Assembly (NCBI GenBank): GCA_947034885.2
Contig: OZ019759.1
Coordinates: 746,501 to 810,500 of the forward strand
Length of the DNA: 64,000 bases
Reading direction: 5' to 3'
DNA from: Thuidium tamariscinum
Taxonomy: Eukaryota; Streptophyta; Bryopsida; Hypnales; Thuidiaceae
Positions 48,301 to 60,965 of the stretch are shown here, in pieces; the first letter of the stretch is position 1; each line of letters starts with the position of its first letter. The notes under the pieces are model-generated. The model was not told where the DNA came from, searched no databases, and was given only the letters and a program-made list of their open reading frames with translations. The position numbers and the translations under genes are program-made.

Positions 48301-51300
48301 TAAAATAAATAGAAGAAAACAATTTTTTATAGCTTTCAATTAGAAAATGTTGAAAACTGAAATCATATTCACTCTCTTTTTAACCTTGCTAATTTGAAGA
48401 AGAGCCACGAATTTTCAAATAATCTGAATAACTGAATAGCCAAATGCGGCTTGGTTTGTTTTAACTTCAAAATGTAGGAAGGATTAGAACGTGTTGCCCC
48501 CAGTTCGAAGGCACTTACGGTTTAGAATTAATGCTGTGGTTTAGAAATGAAAACCAAATTTGAGAACATTAGCTTCATTCATCCATGGAAGTTCTGTATG
48601 CCCAAAATCAAAGCAACCGCCCAACCAATAACTTCTGCACCCTTGGGCAGCATTTTACCTCACTGTATAGTAACTATACAGAACTTACCTTGGTTGATAA
48701 TAAAATCCCAAACCCCTTGTACACTTCCTTGTTCTCTGGAATGTCTAGTAAAACTGAGTTTGCTAAATCAGATGTTACTTGCAGCATAGATGTGAGTCTC
48801 GGCATGACCATGTCAAAACTGTGATTTCGTAGCGCTCATTTCAACATCACATTCAATGAGCACCCATTGGCAGAAATTTTCTCTGCATACATATGTTCGC
48901 AAAAACTTGTTTGTTCATCTGTAACATCCAAAAAATCAGGGGCTCCTACTAGTGACATCATGGAAATGCAAAGCTGAAAACAAGAAACACACAAATCTCC
49001 TGAAGAAGACTGTTTCAAGACCTCGAAGGTAAACCCTAAACTCTAAGGTGCTGCATCATGGAAATACAAAGCTGAAAACAAGAAGAATGCATTGAAAGCA
49101 AAAGTGGGTCTATGGTTTACCTCAAATCGAAAGCGCTGCAAGGATCTGGCGCTTGCAAAAACGTTTACGAGACAGACCGCACTCAAACCATGCACTCAAG
49201 AAACTAAAATGTACCTAATTCGGCACGGATGCCTAGACCAGCAACACCAGAACGCCTCACATTTACTTGTGCACACCACTCACAGTAACATTGGCGCACC
49301 TCACGTACATTTGCGCACACCACTCACAGAATGCCGCCAACACCTCCACCTAAATGAATACACAAACGCAGAAGTGAAACACAAACAAACAAGCGGCACA
49401 AAAACACAAAAACAAACAAAAATGGAAGCAAAACATTATGCGCGCACGATGAAGACATCAATGTTGCTTAAAACCCTAGTACACGGAAAAACCCTCGACA
49501 GAACCCTAAACCACAAGAGTGGCAAGCCCGTACCCGTGCATGGGACCTATAGCCGTACGTGATGACATGTACCCTTTATGATATTCACCATTTAACCCAT
49601 AAACAATGTAGGGTCACCAAAGAAACCATTTTTTTGGCAACCATGGGAATCATTGATACTATGAAATTCAATAGTATGTATTTCAAGTCGAAGATTTGTA
49701 GAAGATATTTATTTTCCAACCCTATTTCTATAGAAGAATGCTTGCAGTTTCTTCCCGAATTGCAAAACACACTCTCATTCTTCAACCATAGAACACCTCC
49801 AACGTTCTTTAGGGATTAAAGCATCTTGCTACTTGTAAAGACGTAGTGGCTTTTGTTGGCTATATTTTACTTTGGTTTAAAAGAATGATTCAAATTACAT
49901 CTTCTATCTCTATTTAAGAAAAAAAAATTTCAATGACTATTCTTTAAGTAAAAACATTTATCTTCTTTCTAAGATATTTTTGATGTCTTCCAACTACATT
50001 ATTTTTATACTCTAATTATTTATAATTTGAAAGTTAGCTGTACTAACATTGGGCTGAATGTTGTTCTTGCATTGCAATTTACTTAGCTCATGAAAAAAAG
50101 GTGGTAGCCTTAGAAATTGTACGCTTGAAACTTGTAACATCATCTACTCACGGGTGGGTCATTTAGTGCATTTTAAAATCGACATGTGACAGAAGATAGT
50201 GAGGATTTAATTCATTTGAGCGAAAAATTATAATTTTTGGACAACTATATTAGACAACATTCAAAGTGAAGGATTCCATTATAATTAATTTAAGTAGACT
50301 ATAAATGTGGGCCTCTAATTTTTCTTACAAGTAATTTAGTGTAGAAGGTCTTAAAATATGTATGTGCTACACTGTATTTACGTAATCCTGTACAATTGAC
50401 TGTCATTGTAAATGGACTCATAGTTGGACTGCCAGTCCAACATCCGAGGCCCAACTATATTAGATGAACTTATTGGCAGTGTTTCCTTGTAGATGGATGA
50501 TTATGAGCTATAATTGCTTGTTAGGGTTCAAGGATTGTATTATTCAGATACCGGATTTGCGTGCAATGCTATGATTTAGGGTGGTATATAAATGACAACT
50601 ACACCCTCGAATCCAAAGCATTCCTAGAAAGTATTAAAGAAAACATATTGCAAATATCAGAGAAAGAAAATGTTGAATACCCCCAAAAAATTTAAAAAAA
50701 GAGTAAGAAAAAAAATGGGATTAGAAAAGAACCCTAAATCTAAAATATCATAAATATCAAATAAAGTGTTCAACATCAGAAAATGGATGTTAAAATGAAA
50801 GCAATCAATGGAATACCGTAACTCTTAAAGGAAGTGTTCAAGAAAAAAAATGGAAGTAAAAGGCAAACAAAAGATGAAATACCAAACAATTTAGAGAAGG
50901 TGGAAGTTGGAAGAAAAAAAATGGGAGAAAAAATGGAAACCCTAAACCCTAATACCATGCAATTCAAAGGAAATGTTAAAGAAAAAAGAAATTGGGACAC
51001 TAATTGAAAACAATCCCCCGTGCAATGTCCAAAACCACATTGCCTCCAAATAAAGTCTGTAAGAAAAAAACTGGAAGTAAAATGAAAATAAAATCAAAAA
51101 ACAACTTTCAATCCACCACAAGTGCAAAAAGGTTTAAATATTCACAAATATGTGAAGTTATCAGGAAAATAGATTGCTAAAATTAAGAACCATCACTTCT
51201 GTATAAGTACTATGGAGTACCATAGTATAGGCAAAAATATAGAATTATATAATTATAGTGGCCTTCTAATTTCCTCGGGGGAGGTAAATAGACACCTTGA

Positions 51301-53540
51301 AATTACCCCTTTGCCGTAGGGTAGGTATCCAAACATACTAAGAGTGATCCACCCGTGCAACTACTTGCATTTCGATATTAGTATTTGAAGAAAATGTTCA
51401 CTATGAGATATGCTAAACCTATAAGAAGTGAATTTACCAATTTACCAAAATGAATATGTATCTTTGCCTCTCAAAGTAGGAAAGTCATAGTAATTTAGTC
51501 CTTCATTTTATTTTATTTAAAATTTTTTTAGCTAGGTACCACATTTATTAACTTTTAGGAAGGTGCTAATTTGTAAAGCTAAATTATTATATAATAACTA
51601 CATGAATGTTAGTTTCATAGAGGATGCAATTCTACATTTAAGGAAATATTGTAATTGATTCTTTTCTTTAAAGACTTTTATTTGAAAAGAGGATGATTCT
51701 AAATTTTTTTTTTATGAAAACACCTATTTTACATATATAGTAATGAACTAAGAAGTAATGTTTATGGACTTTGACAATTGAGATTACTTTATAAGAATGT
51801 ACATTTTGCCTTTTAGTTATTTTCAAAGGGTTATTGGCTTTTTATCTTTGGTACCTTGAAGATCCTTATAGTTTCCTTTCTGACTTTTTCATTTAAAATG
51901 AAAGCATTCAGTATATGCTAAATTTGTTTTTTTTAATGCTTATTTTTTGAGTATTTTAAATTAACTAAGTTTTTGTTTTGTTTTATTTTATTTTATTAAA
52001 TGCTATAGCTTACTTTGTATTTTATATGTTTTCTAAAATGAAATGAAGAGAGGCTATTGAAATTTGACTCTTATTGAGAAAAATAAAGGTGCATATTAAT
52101 TTTATAAATGACATTGTATATCTAAAGATTTCTTTCAAAATTGGTAGGTTATTTTAGTCAACAATATTGTAATTATAGAATTACTCTATAGAACAAGTGG
52201 CCATGTTTAATGACATCATTCAATGATGCAAAAGATATATATTGTCTACAAACAATGGTTTATATAGTAGGTTTAGTGTTTAGGGTGAATTTTTTTCTCC
52301 CTAAGTCCTTGCAAGACAATACTTCATTTACAAAAAAAATTATTTATCTCTAAGGTTTATAATTTCTAATAAACATCTTCTTCTACACCTTTTTTTTGGG
52401 TAAAGTTAGTTAATTCTATATATACTTTTTTGGTTATTGTCACCCTATTTTTAGGGTCACGCAATTAATGGATAGTGAAAATTTTGAAGTTCTAATGTAA
52501 TATAGACCCTAAATTCTAAATGTAAGCCTTGAACCCCAAATTTGTAAGCTCTAAACCGTATTCTATACCTTATACATAGAATTCAAAAATATTCCTGATT
52601 ATATTTGTAGTAGAATAAATTGAATACATTTTGTGCAAAATTTGCGTTGCTACATGCATTATCCCCTGCCCAGATTTTCTTTTCAGAATGAGTGGTTTTA
52701 AAAAAAAGGTAAAATGCCAAACTCAAAGAAAATTCTCCGAAGTGATGAATTCCAATTGTGGAAGAACATTTAACAGTAAATTTCATAGCCCGGAAGAAAT
52801 GACGGCTGTCAGAGAAGCCTTCAAGAGAAATTCCCTTATTTATATGCTCTAGTGACCGACAAATTCAAAGATTCCATTTCAATTAATGTAAAGTTCTTGA
52901 GTAGTTGCCGTTAGTACCTTATAAAGAATGGTAAGAATGTAAACGCTCCTTGAACCCCGGAGATGCTTCTCCCCTGAGTCTGAAAAAACTTGAAAGTTTG
53001 AAATCGCAGTAGTTCTCCCGCTTGTTTTGTCCCGCCATTTCATTTGCATCGTCTCTCTCTCAGCGAGCAGTAGTCTTTCATTTCTTCCTCCATTCACTGC
53101 CTTCCTCTACCTTCATTCCGTCGATGCCTTTGATTGTTGCATTGCGATTTGTTCTGGTTTGCAATCGTGTTAGCGTCTACACAAGTCGATTACACTCGGG
53201 TTCTCGTAAGTTTAAGTACCTCAAGTTAGCTTTGTTGTAGTTCGTGTTTCATATTTCATATGCTGTTTGTTTTTCAATGCACAAGCTTTGGCTGTGTCGT
53301 AGTAGAGATGGATCGACTACTCTGTTTGATCATATTTTCGATGAGTACGCCTTCCTTATCGATGTCTTAGTTAGTGCAATAATGTAGTTGCCTTTTATAT
53401 TGATGTTTATGTCAGTGTAGTGTTGTAGTCCTCTTCTATGGTATGCTAAACGCATTGCGGATTGTGAAGCACGAATTTCACGCCGTAAAATTCGGAAGAT
53501 AGCATTATATAACTAAATTATGCACAGAATAAAGAACGGG
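45310..53540. other. Long AT-rich, gene-poor region
   Basis: I see no supported gene in this 8.2 kb. Telomere-like CCCTAAACCCTAA words occur near 47264 and 50937 (also 20390 and 49031 as variants). A ~30-bp phrase (CATCATGGAAAT...AGCTGAAAAC) is duplicated at about 48955 and 49054. Open frames such as 49092-49562 have no family features and biased composition. Confidence 0.5.
48988..49050. repeat. Second copy of the 20341-20405 dispersed repeat
   Basis: Matches the 20.3-kb copy through TTTCAAGACCTCGAAGG and AAACCCTAAACTCTAAGG. Same orientation, a few substitutions. Flanking sequences differ. Confidence 0.6.
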
Positions 53541-53556
53541 AGGTCACCCTATACAT

Positions 53557-54327
53557 TATCTTTGAGTCAAAGATAAATTTTTCAGTATCCTCGATTCGAG
53601 GATAATTATGGACCACGAGAGTATTCCCCTCAAACTTGAATATAAAAAGGCACATCCAGAAGGTTCAGCGAATGAAATGTATGTCAGTCTTTGTATTCAG
53701 ACATTGGATCTCAATATCAAAGTTAACTTCAATTTGAAGATAAATATACAATCTCATGTTCCATAAGGAATAATTGTAAAGAGGACAAATTTATTTAGAG
53801 ATATTGGTGAAAACTTTAAAAATCCCAATGTCCTATAAGAATAGTCGTACCAAACTACAAATATTATCGAACGAATAGATGGTACCGAAAATAATATGGA
53901 TCAGTGTTTGTCTCCAGACCTTCAATCTCAATATAAATATTATCTTCGACTCAAAGATAAATCTGGCAATCTAGCTGTTGAACTCAATAGTTGTCTAGAG
54001 GATAGATACGTTCTGATATATTTGTGAACACTTTCATCATTTCAAACATGCATGATAACATTTGTAGGGGCTAGTAAAATATCTAAATTTTACATCATCT
54101 TCGAATCGCAGATAAATGTGAAGATGAAAATTAGGACTGCACAATAAACGGAAAATAATAATAGAAAATGAGGTGAAGGTCCCCCTTTTTCTGTTGTATG
54201 GTTATATATTTTATCTGCTTCGCCATGTCCAGAGATTATTCTTTCTATTCATAAATTATGTCCAAGATAAGTCATTGGTTCTACTTGTCAATAATGTTTA
54301 TAGTATTTCATCTTCGACTCAAAGATA
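53557..54327. promoter_or_regulatory. Six copies of the 19-bp palindrome upstream of the DUF7869 gene
   Basis: Copies are at 53557-53575 (TATCTTTGAGTCAAAGATA), 53586-53604 (TATCCTCGATTCGAGGATA, a perfect palindrome), 53724-53742, 53941-53959 (TATCTTCGACTCAAAGATA), 54096-54114 and 54309-54327. The last ends 40 bp before the likely ATG at 54368. Position and symmetry suggest operator-like binding sites. The same motif occurs in the non-coding DNA of the ParB-like gene 34 kb away. Confidence 0.65.
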
Positions 54328-54367
54328 TACTTTTTCCTACAAGCAATGAAGTTTCATCTTGCGCAAA

Positions 54368-57216
54368 ATGGACGCTTCAGGTGCGAATGAATTTGTAGTT
54401 CCACTGCCAACCTTACCAGATGGTGTAGCCACATGTGAAGGTATCCCTCGCTCTTCTTGGATTACAAAAGGGATAACCCTTACAAACGAAGTCGGGGTGG
54501 AGGTTGCAAGAGTGATTTGCCACAGCGTCGATGCAAACCTTATTATTGACATGGACAGAAATCCTCTCGAAGATGATTGTGTTGCAGTTCAGATCGCACA
54601 GTCTTTGAGTGAGCTCGATGTCTTGTTCTTTTAGATGTGGTCAATGTGTTCTTGGCCTATTTCAAGGGTCTTCCTCAGAGGTGCCAGTCTATTCAATCAT
54701 GATTAGACACATATTTTCAAGACTACTGCAAGTGCATCTACAGGTCATATTCAAACTAGTGTTCGTTTGTATGAGAGTTCGCGTGAGAAGAAGGAACCGG
54801 AAAATCCTCCCAAGAAAGAATCCCTTCTTATAACACGAGCAATTACTGAAGTTTCTACAATGCTCTATTGCCGGCAGAATTGTTTGCAACCATTTCCTTG
54901 TGGGGAAATTCAAACCATATGATCCCAACTTTATGTTCATGGTGGTGTATACAATCGTCAATCATGTTTGCTTGGTGTACACAAGCAAATCTACCATGAC
55001 TCTAATGGAAGGGAGATGATCACCTTGGCATCTCGTGAGGTTTGTCCTACTACTTGATGCATCATTCATGGAGTTCACAAATCCAACTTCTACAAGTATA
55101 GACAACTGGCAAGAAATGATAAACAATCAAAGTATCATGGCAATCTGGGTTTGAAGAAGCCAAGGACGCATATACTACAAGCTACTGCTACCCTTTGATT
55201 GCTTCTTGATAGGAGCGCTGACCAAATGCCACACAAATCAAGGACCCTCCAATCAGGAGAAGAAGTTCCTTCCATAGTTATTCCTTCAGCTTTCCGGTGG
55301 AGTAAAACATTGCCATAGATTAATAGCGTGAATTTGTCATTCCAGTTGCAACATGTTTCAACAAGTGGATTGAGCAACATCCGCTGCGTTTCATTTCCAA
55401 AATATGCTCCGAAAGCTCAAGGTGATAGTTTTGCTCGTTGTGGACAATGTGATAGATTGAAGCAACTAAAAAATGCTTGTACTCCACGTTCTCACGCTCA
55501 AGAAGTGTGGACTAAAAAATTGAAAGTCCACCTTGCAGGGCAGCAAGCACATCGAGAGTTGTATTATGCTAACCGCATGATGTTTGAGAAAAGTTCAGAA
55601 AAGATGTTGACTATAATCCATGACAAAATGGATCACTCCAAAACGGCCTCTCCACATTATTCTCACAAGAATAAAGGGATTGATTCTTTTTATGAAGATG
55701 CAAGTTTTAGTTACGAGCATGATTGCTCATGGACATGGAGATGTTCAATATGCGCACTATGGATTGGATATCTTTCCTACAGATTCTAATCATACGGTTG
55801 GATTCATTGCAAAGTTGTTGCGTGATTTAGAGTCTGAACCTAAAGTCTCATCACGGAAGTTGTTTGTGAAGGATGATCCTATTCATTCTTTATCTCTAGC
55901 CATTCTAGAAGGCTCAGAGATGTGTGAAGATTCTCTTGCTCCTCCTCCAGAAGAGGTTATTCAACCTCAAAGTCTTCCTCTTGTATTTGACTCTCGAACT
56001 TGACAATGCCTCTGGTGACAACAAAAATCGTTGGGTTTTTGCATTTTGCTCTCTTCTTGTACACAGAGCTATATTCCGCGAAATATACTTCAATTTCCTC
56101 ATTGTTGGACACACTCATGAAGACATTGATGCTCTTCTTGGTCGGTGGAGTACCAAATTGAAGACTAATGATTACCCTACAATTCCAAGGTTGATGAAGT
56201 CCTTCATGGATTGTGAAACGCAACCCATTATTCCGCATTTCATTGAAGAAGTTCCTAATTTTAAAGGGTCTATAGAGGGATACTTGCATACAAGTGACGA
56301 TTTACTACAAGGTCATTCTCAAGCTTAGCATTTCAAATTTTATAAGGATTCTAATGAATGGCCTATGATGCAATACAAAATTCTTTGTACGGATGGGGAT
56401 TGGTTGCCAAGGGAAGGTGGAGGGATTTGTTTGTGGAAAGAGACAGCATATGCGTGCCCTAAAGTTCCAAGGGGGAGTCCCAAACCTTCGGCTCCGCAAC
56501 TTATGCATTGCTTTGATGAGGTTTCTAAGGGTTTAGATGGCTACATTGATTTGTGGGGGGCAATGGCTAATCAAGACCTGTTTGGAGAGTTTTGGAGAAA
56601 GATTGAGCCCATGAAGAAATATTGGGAAGGTGTGGCAAATGTATTGCTTGAACCACTTGTGAGACATGAGACCTTGCAAAATGGGTTTTGGCCAAATTCA
56701 ATCATCTCCACTGAGGAGGTAGATTACTACCATGATGACAACACGATGCGTGAAGAGTTTGCGGAAGATGCATCGTTTGTTGGTCGTAGACGTGATCGTC
56801 CACTTCCGTCATTTCATGTTGGCCGTGATGTATATGCCGGTTATTTTGTGGCGGTACGTCCTAGAAATGGTGACCTTCGTCCCTTCTGGCTTGCTCAGGC
56901 ATTGACAAATCCTAATCCAGATCCCGCGCATGTCAATTTCATTCAGCTCCAATATTGGACACCTACATATTTTCAACACATTGATGAGAACACCTATATT
57001 GGTTGGGATACAAAACAAGGGAATCTCTGGTGTGAAGACAAGACTATATCTTCAAGCTAGGCACACACAGATTGCATCATGATTGGTTGGAAGCCACATG
57101 TGAGGGCAGGGACTTTAGATCCAAGGATCAAAATTCCCAAAAACCAAATCGATATCATCAAGGCATCTGTACATGCATACATGACCAATGAAGGCAACAA
57201 TGCATCATTGGCGTAA
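54368..57216 (+). pseudogene. DUF7869-type putative transposase (element D), frameshifted and with stops
   Basis: The N-terminal part starts MDASGANEFVVPLPTLPDG. A long frame from about 55100 has MPHKSRTL, FPKYAPKAQGDSFARCGQCD and a Lys/Glu-rich stretch. After two single-base frame changes (near 55690 and 55985) come MIAHGHGDVQYAHYGLDIFP, LDNASGDNKNRWVFAFCSLL and VGHTHEDIDALLGRWS, the hallmark of DUF7869. C-terminal parts include WPMMQYKIL and a Trp-rich tail ending TAA at 57214. The LDN and GHTHEDID motifs look like acidic catalytic positions of an RNase H-like enzyme. Stops are TGA 55196, TAG 55316, TAG 56326 and TAG 57058; at 56326 the family favours a coding residue and CAG to TAG fits. 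The region 54630-55090 is too damaged to trace. Confidence 0.7.
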
Positions 57217-58050
57217 AGATGTTTAGTTTGTAGATATAGAAGTTCAATAGCTATTATTATAAGACTGAAGTTGGTTTCAAAGATATGCGAAAAAACAAAA
57301 AAACAAAAAAACAAAAACAAAAACCAACAACTAGTAGTTTTATAGATTCAAATATTATTTTCTATATTGTCTTTAGAAAAAAAAATAGAAAAAAATGTTG
57401 CCAAAAATAAATTATTTCGAAGAAATACTTAGAATTAATTTGAAAATTCTTTTTTTAGATTATTGTATTGACCTCCTTTTTGAAATCAAAGTGATCGATG
57501 TTGTTCAACATCATATATTTGTATTGTTATGGTCTATGGTATATTGTGCTTTCCATGGGTTCTTTGTAATATATTCATTATTTATATTAGTTTGTTTTTA
57601 AAATTGAATGTTATTGTATATTTTACAGTAAATTATTCTAAACTTTCTATATGTACTCAATATAGAATCTATGAACTTATAGAATTCATTTATTCCTTTG
57701 ATTTTATTAAATAAATTTGGCATGTTTTTGTCTCAATTTATTAAAATTGTCTCAAATTAATGACTATTTTTTATTTCTAAATTCAGAATCATGATTAAAA
57801 TGAGACTCTCTATTCTCACAATTTAACGAATATAGCCTTCTACTTAGAAAATTTTCCTATACAATTCCTTCCATAGGTAACTTCGTCTTAAAGGTGTATA
57901 TATAAGTCATATTTTTTTTAAATTTAAAAATTAGTTTTCTAATTTACTAGTATTCCAAAAAAAGTTAGGAGTACTATTGCAAAACACAACAAATAGTATA
58001 GGTCTTTTGTACAATCACCCCTGAATAGTTTTGTTGCGTACTAGAAGAAA

Positions 58051-58725
58051 ATGGTAAATGATGATTACACAAGAGAGTTTAGGCAGAAGAATAGCGCCTT
58101 GGAAGATTATTGGAAAGGCGTTCAAGCAACTTTAGATGCACCTCTTCAAGTGCATGAAGCATTACTTGATGGATTTTGGCCAGCTTCCAAGATTGCCCTT
58201 GACGAGACAAATCGAATGCAAAGAGATGGCACATTGCATGAAGAAGACGCAGAAGATGCACTGTTCGTTGGACACAGGTATGATTATTTGCGTCCTTCAT
58301 TCTGTATTAATATTGATACATACAAAGGTTCTACTATTGCAGTATGCCTTGTTAATGGTGACCCTAAACTATTTTGGCTTGCTAGACCATTACGGCTCCA
58401 AGTCCAAATCTAGGGCATATGTATATGATCAAAATTCAATATTGAATGCATGCCTCACATCCACACATTAATATGGATGCTTATGAGGGGATGGGACATG
58501 AAACAAGGGAATGTGTCTGAGGACACCGCAATCAAGCCAACATGGTCAAATACAGGTTGTATTTTAATGGCTTAGAAGCCTCATTTTTGAGAAGACACTA
58601 AAAAACCAAAAGTGTCGATTCCAAATTTACAAATTGGCGTCATTAAGGCATAATTAGGGGCTATTACAATCGATGAATGCAATGATCAGGAGGATGAGGA
58701 AAATGAATTTATGGAAGAAGAATGA
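58051..58725 (+). pseudogene. Second, diverged copy of the DUF7869 protein C-terminus
   Basis: It aligns with 56560-57216: YWKGVQATLDAPL against YWEGVANVLLEPL, LLDGFWPASKIALDE against LQNGFWPNSIISTEE, EDAEDALFVGHR against EFAEDASFVGRR, and C-terminal CILMA*KPHF against CIMIGWKPHV. It carries a 1-nt shift near 58398, a TGA where the sister has Trp (IQYW), and a TAG near 58577. Low identity (about half) means it is an older relic from another element copy, not a local duplication. Confidence 0.7.
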
Positions 58726-58729
58726 ATAT

Positions 58730-59545
58730 TTTATAGTTGTAGTAGTAGATTGTTGTTGTATTTCAAGTACTAGATTGTTTTTTCTATTGTAGTTACAGGT
58801 TATGAAAATGATATTTGCATGTATATATAGTACAAGATATGGATATGTCTTTCATCACAATATTGTGACTATGTAGTAGATATTAACTTTTGTTAATAGT
58901 AAATATATATTTTTTAGGATTGCATCTCAAAATTGTGTGTAGAAAATATTTTCTTGTATAATGGAGCAGGTGACAAGTTTGTGAAGTCAAAATGTGATAC
59001 AATCAAACTTTATATGTGTATTGTAAGAAGTAGAAGTCTCCATTTAAAAAAACATCTAACTCAAAAATGTTTTAAGGTATTTTGTTTACTTATAAAATAA
59101 TTGAAAGAAGAAATTCGGATGTTGATAGTGGATATTTCCCACTTGTAGAAGTAAGAAAATAATAATAAAGTATAATTCTTGGCATTTTCAAGTCTCAATT
59201 TAATGAAATCTTCTTTTGCCTTAAAATAAAAAGTCATTAAAATGACACTACAATTTGTCTCATTTTAATGAATAAGGCCTTGTTTACTTTTTGTTGACTT
59301 TATAGCAAATTTCTTGAAGGTCATAAAAGGCCTTGGGCATATATGGGTTACAAATAGAAGATTCAATTTAATGTGCTACTAAATACAAAATATTTAGAAT
59401 GCTTGCACATTTTAGGATTATGAAACATACACGATGATAAGAATACCGTAGTCAATTTTCCGTAATGCACATATATAGAAACATGTGCAATTTTTGAAGA
59501 ACTTATATAGAACCAACTTAGTTTTTCACTTTGCTTCCTTCCAAA
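58730..59545. other. AT-rich spacer
   Basis: No gene seen. Short runs of simple AT sequence only. Confidence 0.5.
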
Positions 59546-59550
59546 TGCAC

Positions 59551-59724
59551 ACCCATGGTCACCAAGACCCGCACTTGCTTCTATCCAGACCTACACCCGA
59601 GGTTGCCCAGACTTCAACATGAGGTTGCCAATACTTCAACATGAGGTTGCCTAGACTTCAATCCAAGGTTGCTCTCGCCTACACCTATGGTTGCCTAGAC
59701 TTCAACTCGCGGTCACCCTGACTT
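59551..59724. repeat. Minisatellite, ~27-bp unit (GAGGTTGCCTAGACTTCAAC)
   Basis: Six or so degenerate units of the form ACCCGAGGTTGCCCAGACTT, with variants GAGGTTGCCAATACTTCAAC and CGGTCACCCTGACTT. Being a multiple of three, it could encode a repeated peptide, but no longer frame supports that. Confidence 0.75.
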
Positions 59725-60216
59725 GTATGTCATGTCGGATCCACAGGCACCTCTGGGCGATTGTGGATACATAAAAGGTCTCTATGAACTACATTCTCCA
59801 CTCTTTGCTCATGTCCATTGTCTTTCATCCAACACAAAGTGGCTCAATGTGTGCTCATGAGCGAAGGGTTGAGTTGGAAAGGGGAATTTTTTGCCCTTTT
59901 CAATTTTGATTCTACATTTTCTATTGGCTCTTTTTTGCAAAGAAACTAGATGTCTACTATAGGGGAAGGAAGCAATGCTAGATGAATAGTCCCTTGAAAT
60001 AGAGACCTTGACCGTCCTGTAAATTTTGTCGTAGATGTATCTACAAATGAGCCCAACAGCATTGCAAGTTCAAAAGCCACGAAGAAGCCAAGGACAACAC
60101 ATGAGAAGGACCCAACCTATCCTCCAGTAGTATATACAAAATACACATATGAAGTGTGCCTCCAATCACTAGTAGAGAAACAGTGACCAAATTAACAAAA
60201 CATCAATAATTTTTTG

Positions 60217-60965
60217 TTAACCCCTAAAGCCCTGAGCTGCGTTTTTTGGCAACATAGAAATTTTTGGCAACTCACTACGAATGGAGTTTTTATTTTTTTT
60301 CTTTGAAATTTTGATACAACATGTGTCCAAGGAGTATCTTCAAGGCCCAATAAATTTCGTAACTTTTGACTACAAGGTTAAAAAGTTATGGCATGATATG
60401 TCATTTTGTTTGAAGTGAGGGCAGCTTGGGCAGCTGAAAAAACTTCTTTAAAAAAATCTTTTTTTTCAAAAGTGAAATTTCAAATTGATTCTTTAGGTTT
60501 TTATAGAAATGTTAAGATTTGAATCATTCCATTTGAATTTAGGAGTCAAAAGTTATGAGGAATTTTAGTTTGCGGGTAGGTATGGAGTTTTTGAAAACCA
60601 TATCTACCCACAAACTAAAATTCCTCATAACTTTTGACTCCTAAATTCAAATGGAATGATTCAAATCTTCCCATGTCTGTAAAAACCTAAAGAATCAATT
60701 TGAAATTTCACTTTTGAAAAAAAAGTTTTTTTGAAGAAGTTTTTTCAGCTGCCCAAGCTGCCCTCACTTCAAACAAAATGACATATCATGCCATAACTTT
60801 TTAATCGTGTAGTCAAAAGTTACGAAATTTGTTGGGCCTTGAAGATACTCCTTGTACACATGTTGTATCAAAATTTCAAAGAAAAAAAATAAAAACTCCA
60901 TCCGTAGTGAGCTGCCCAAAATTTCTATGTTGCCAAAAAACGCAGCTCAGGGCTTTAGGGGTTAA
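60217..60965. mobile_element. 749-bp near-perfect palindrome (foldback element or large MITE)
   Basis: The left arm from 60217 (TTAACCCCTAAAGCCCTGAG) is matched in inverse by the right arm ending at 60965 (GGGGTTAA). Arms of about 370 bp share long identical blocks, for example GCTGCCCAAGCTGCCCTC and TATCATGCCATAACTTTTTA. The centre is near 60594 with only a few bases unpaired. Both tips are TTAA, which could include a TTAA target duplication. A transcript would form a long hairpin and could give small RNAs. Confidence 0.9.

Noticed and set aside
49092-49562. 156-codon open frame
   Set aside because: His/Thr/Lys-rich composition, no recognised domain, no homologue in the window and an AT/ACA-rich repeat context.
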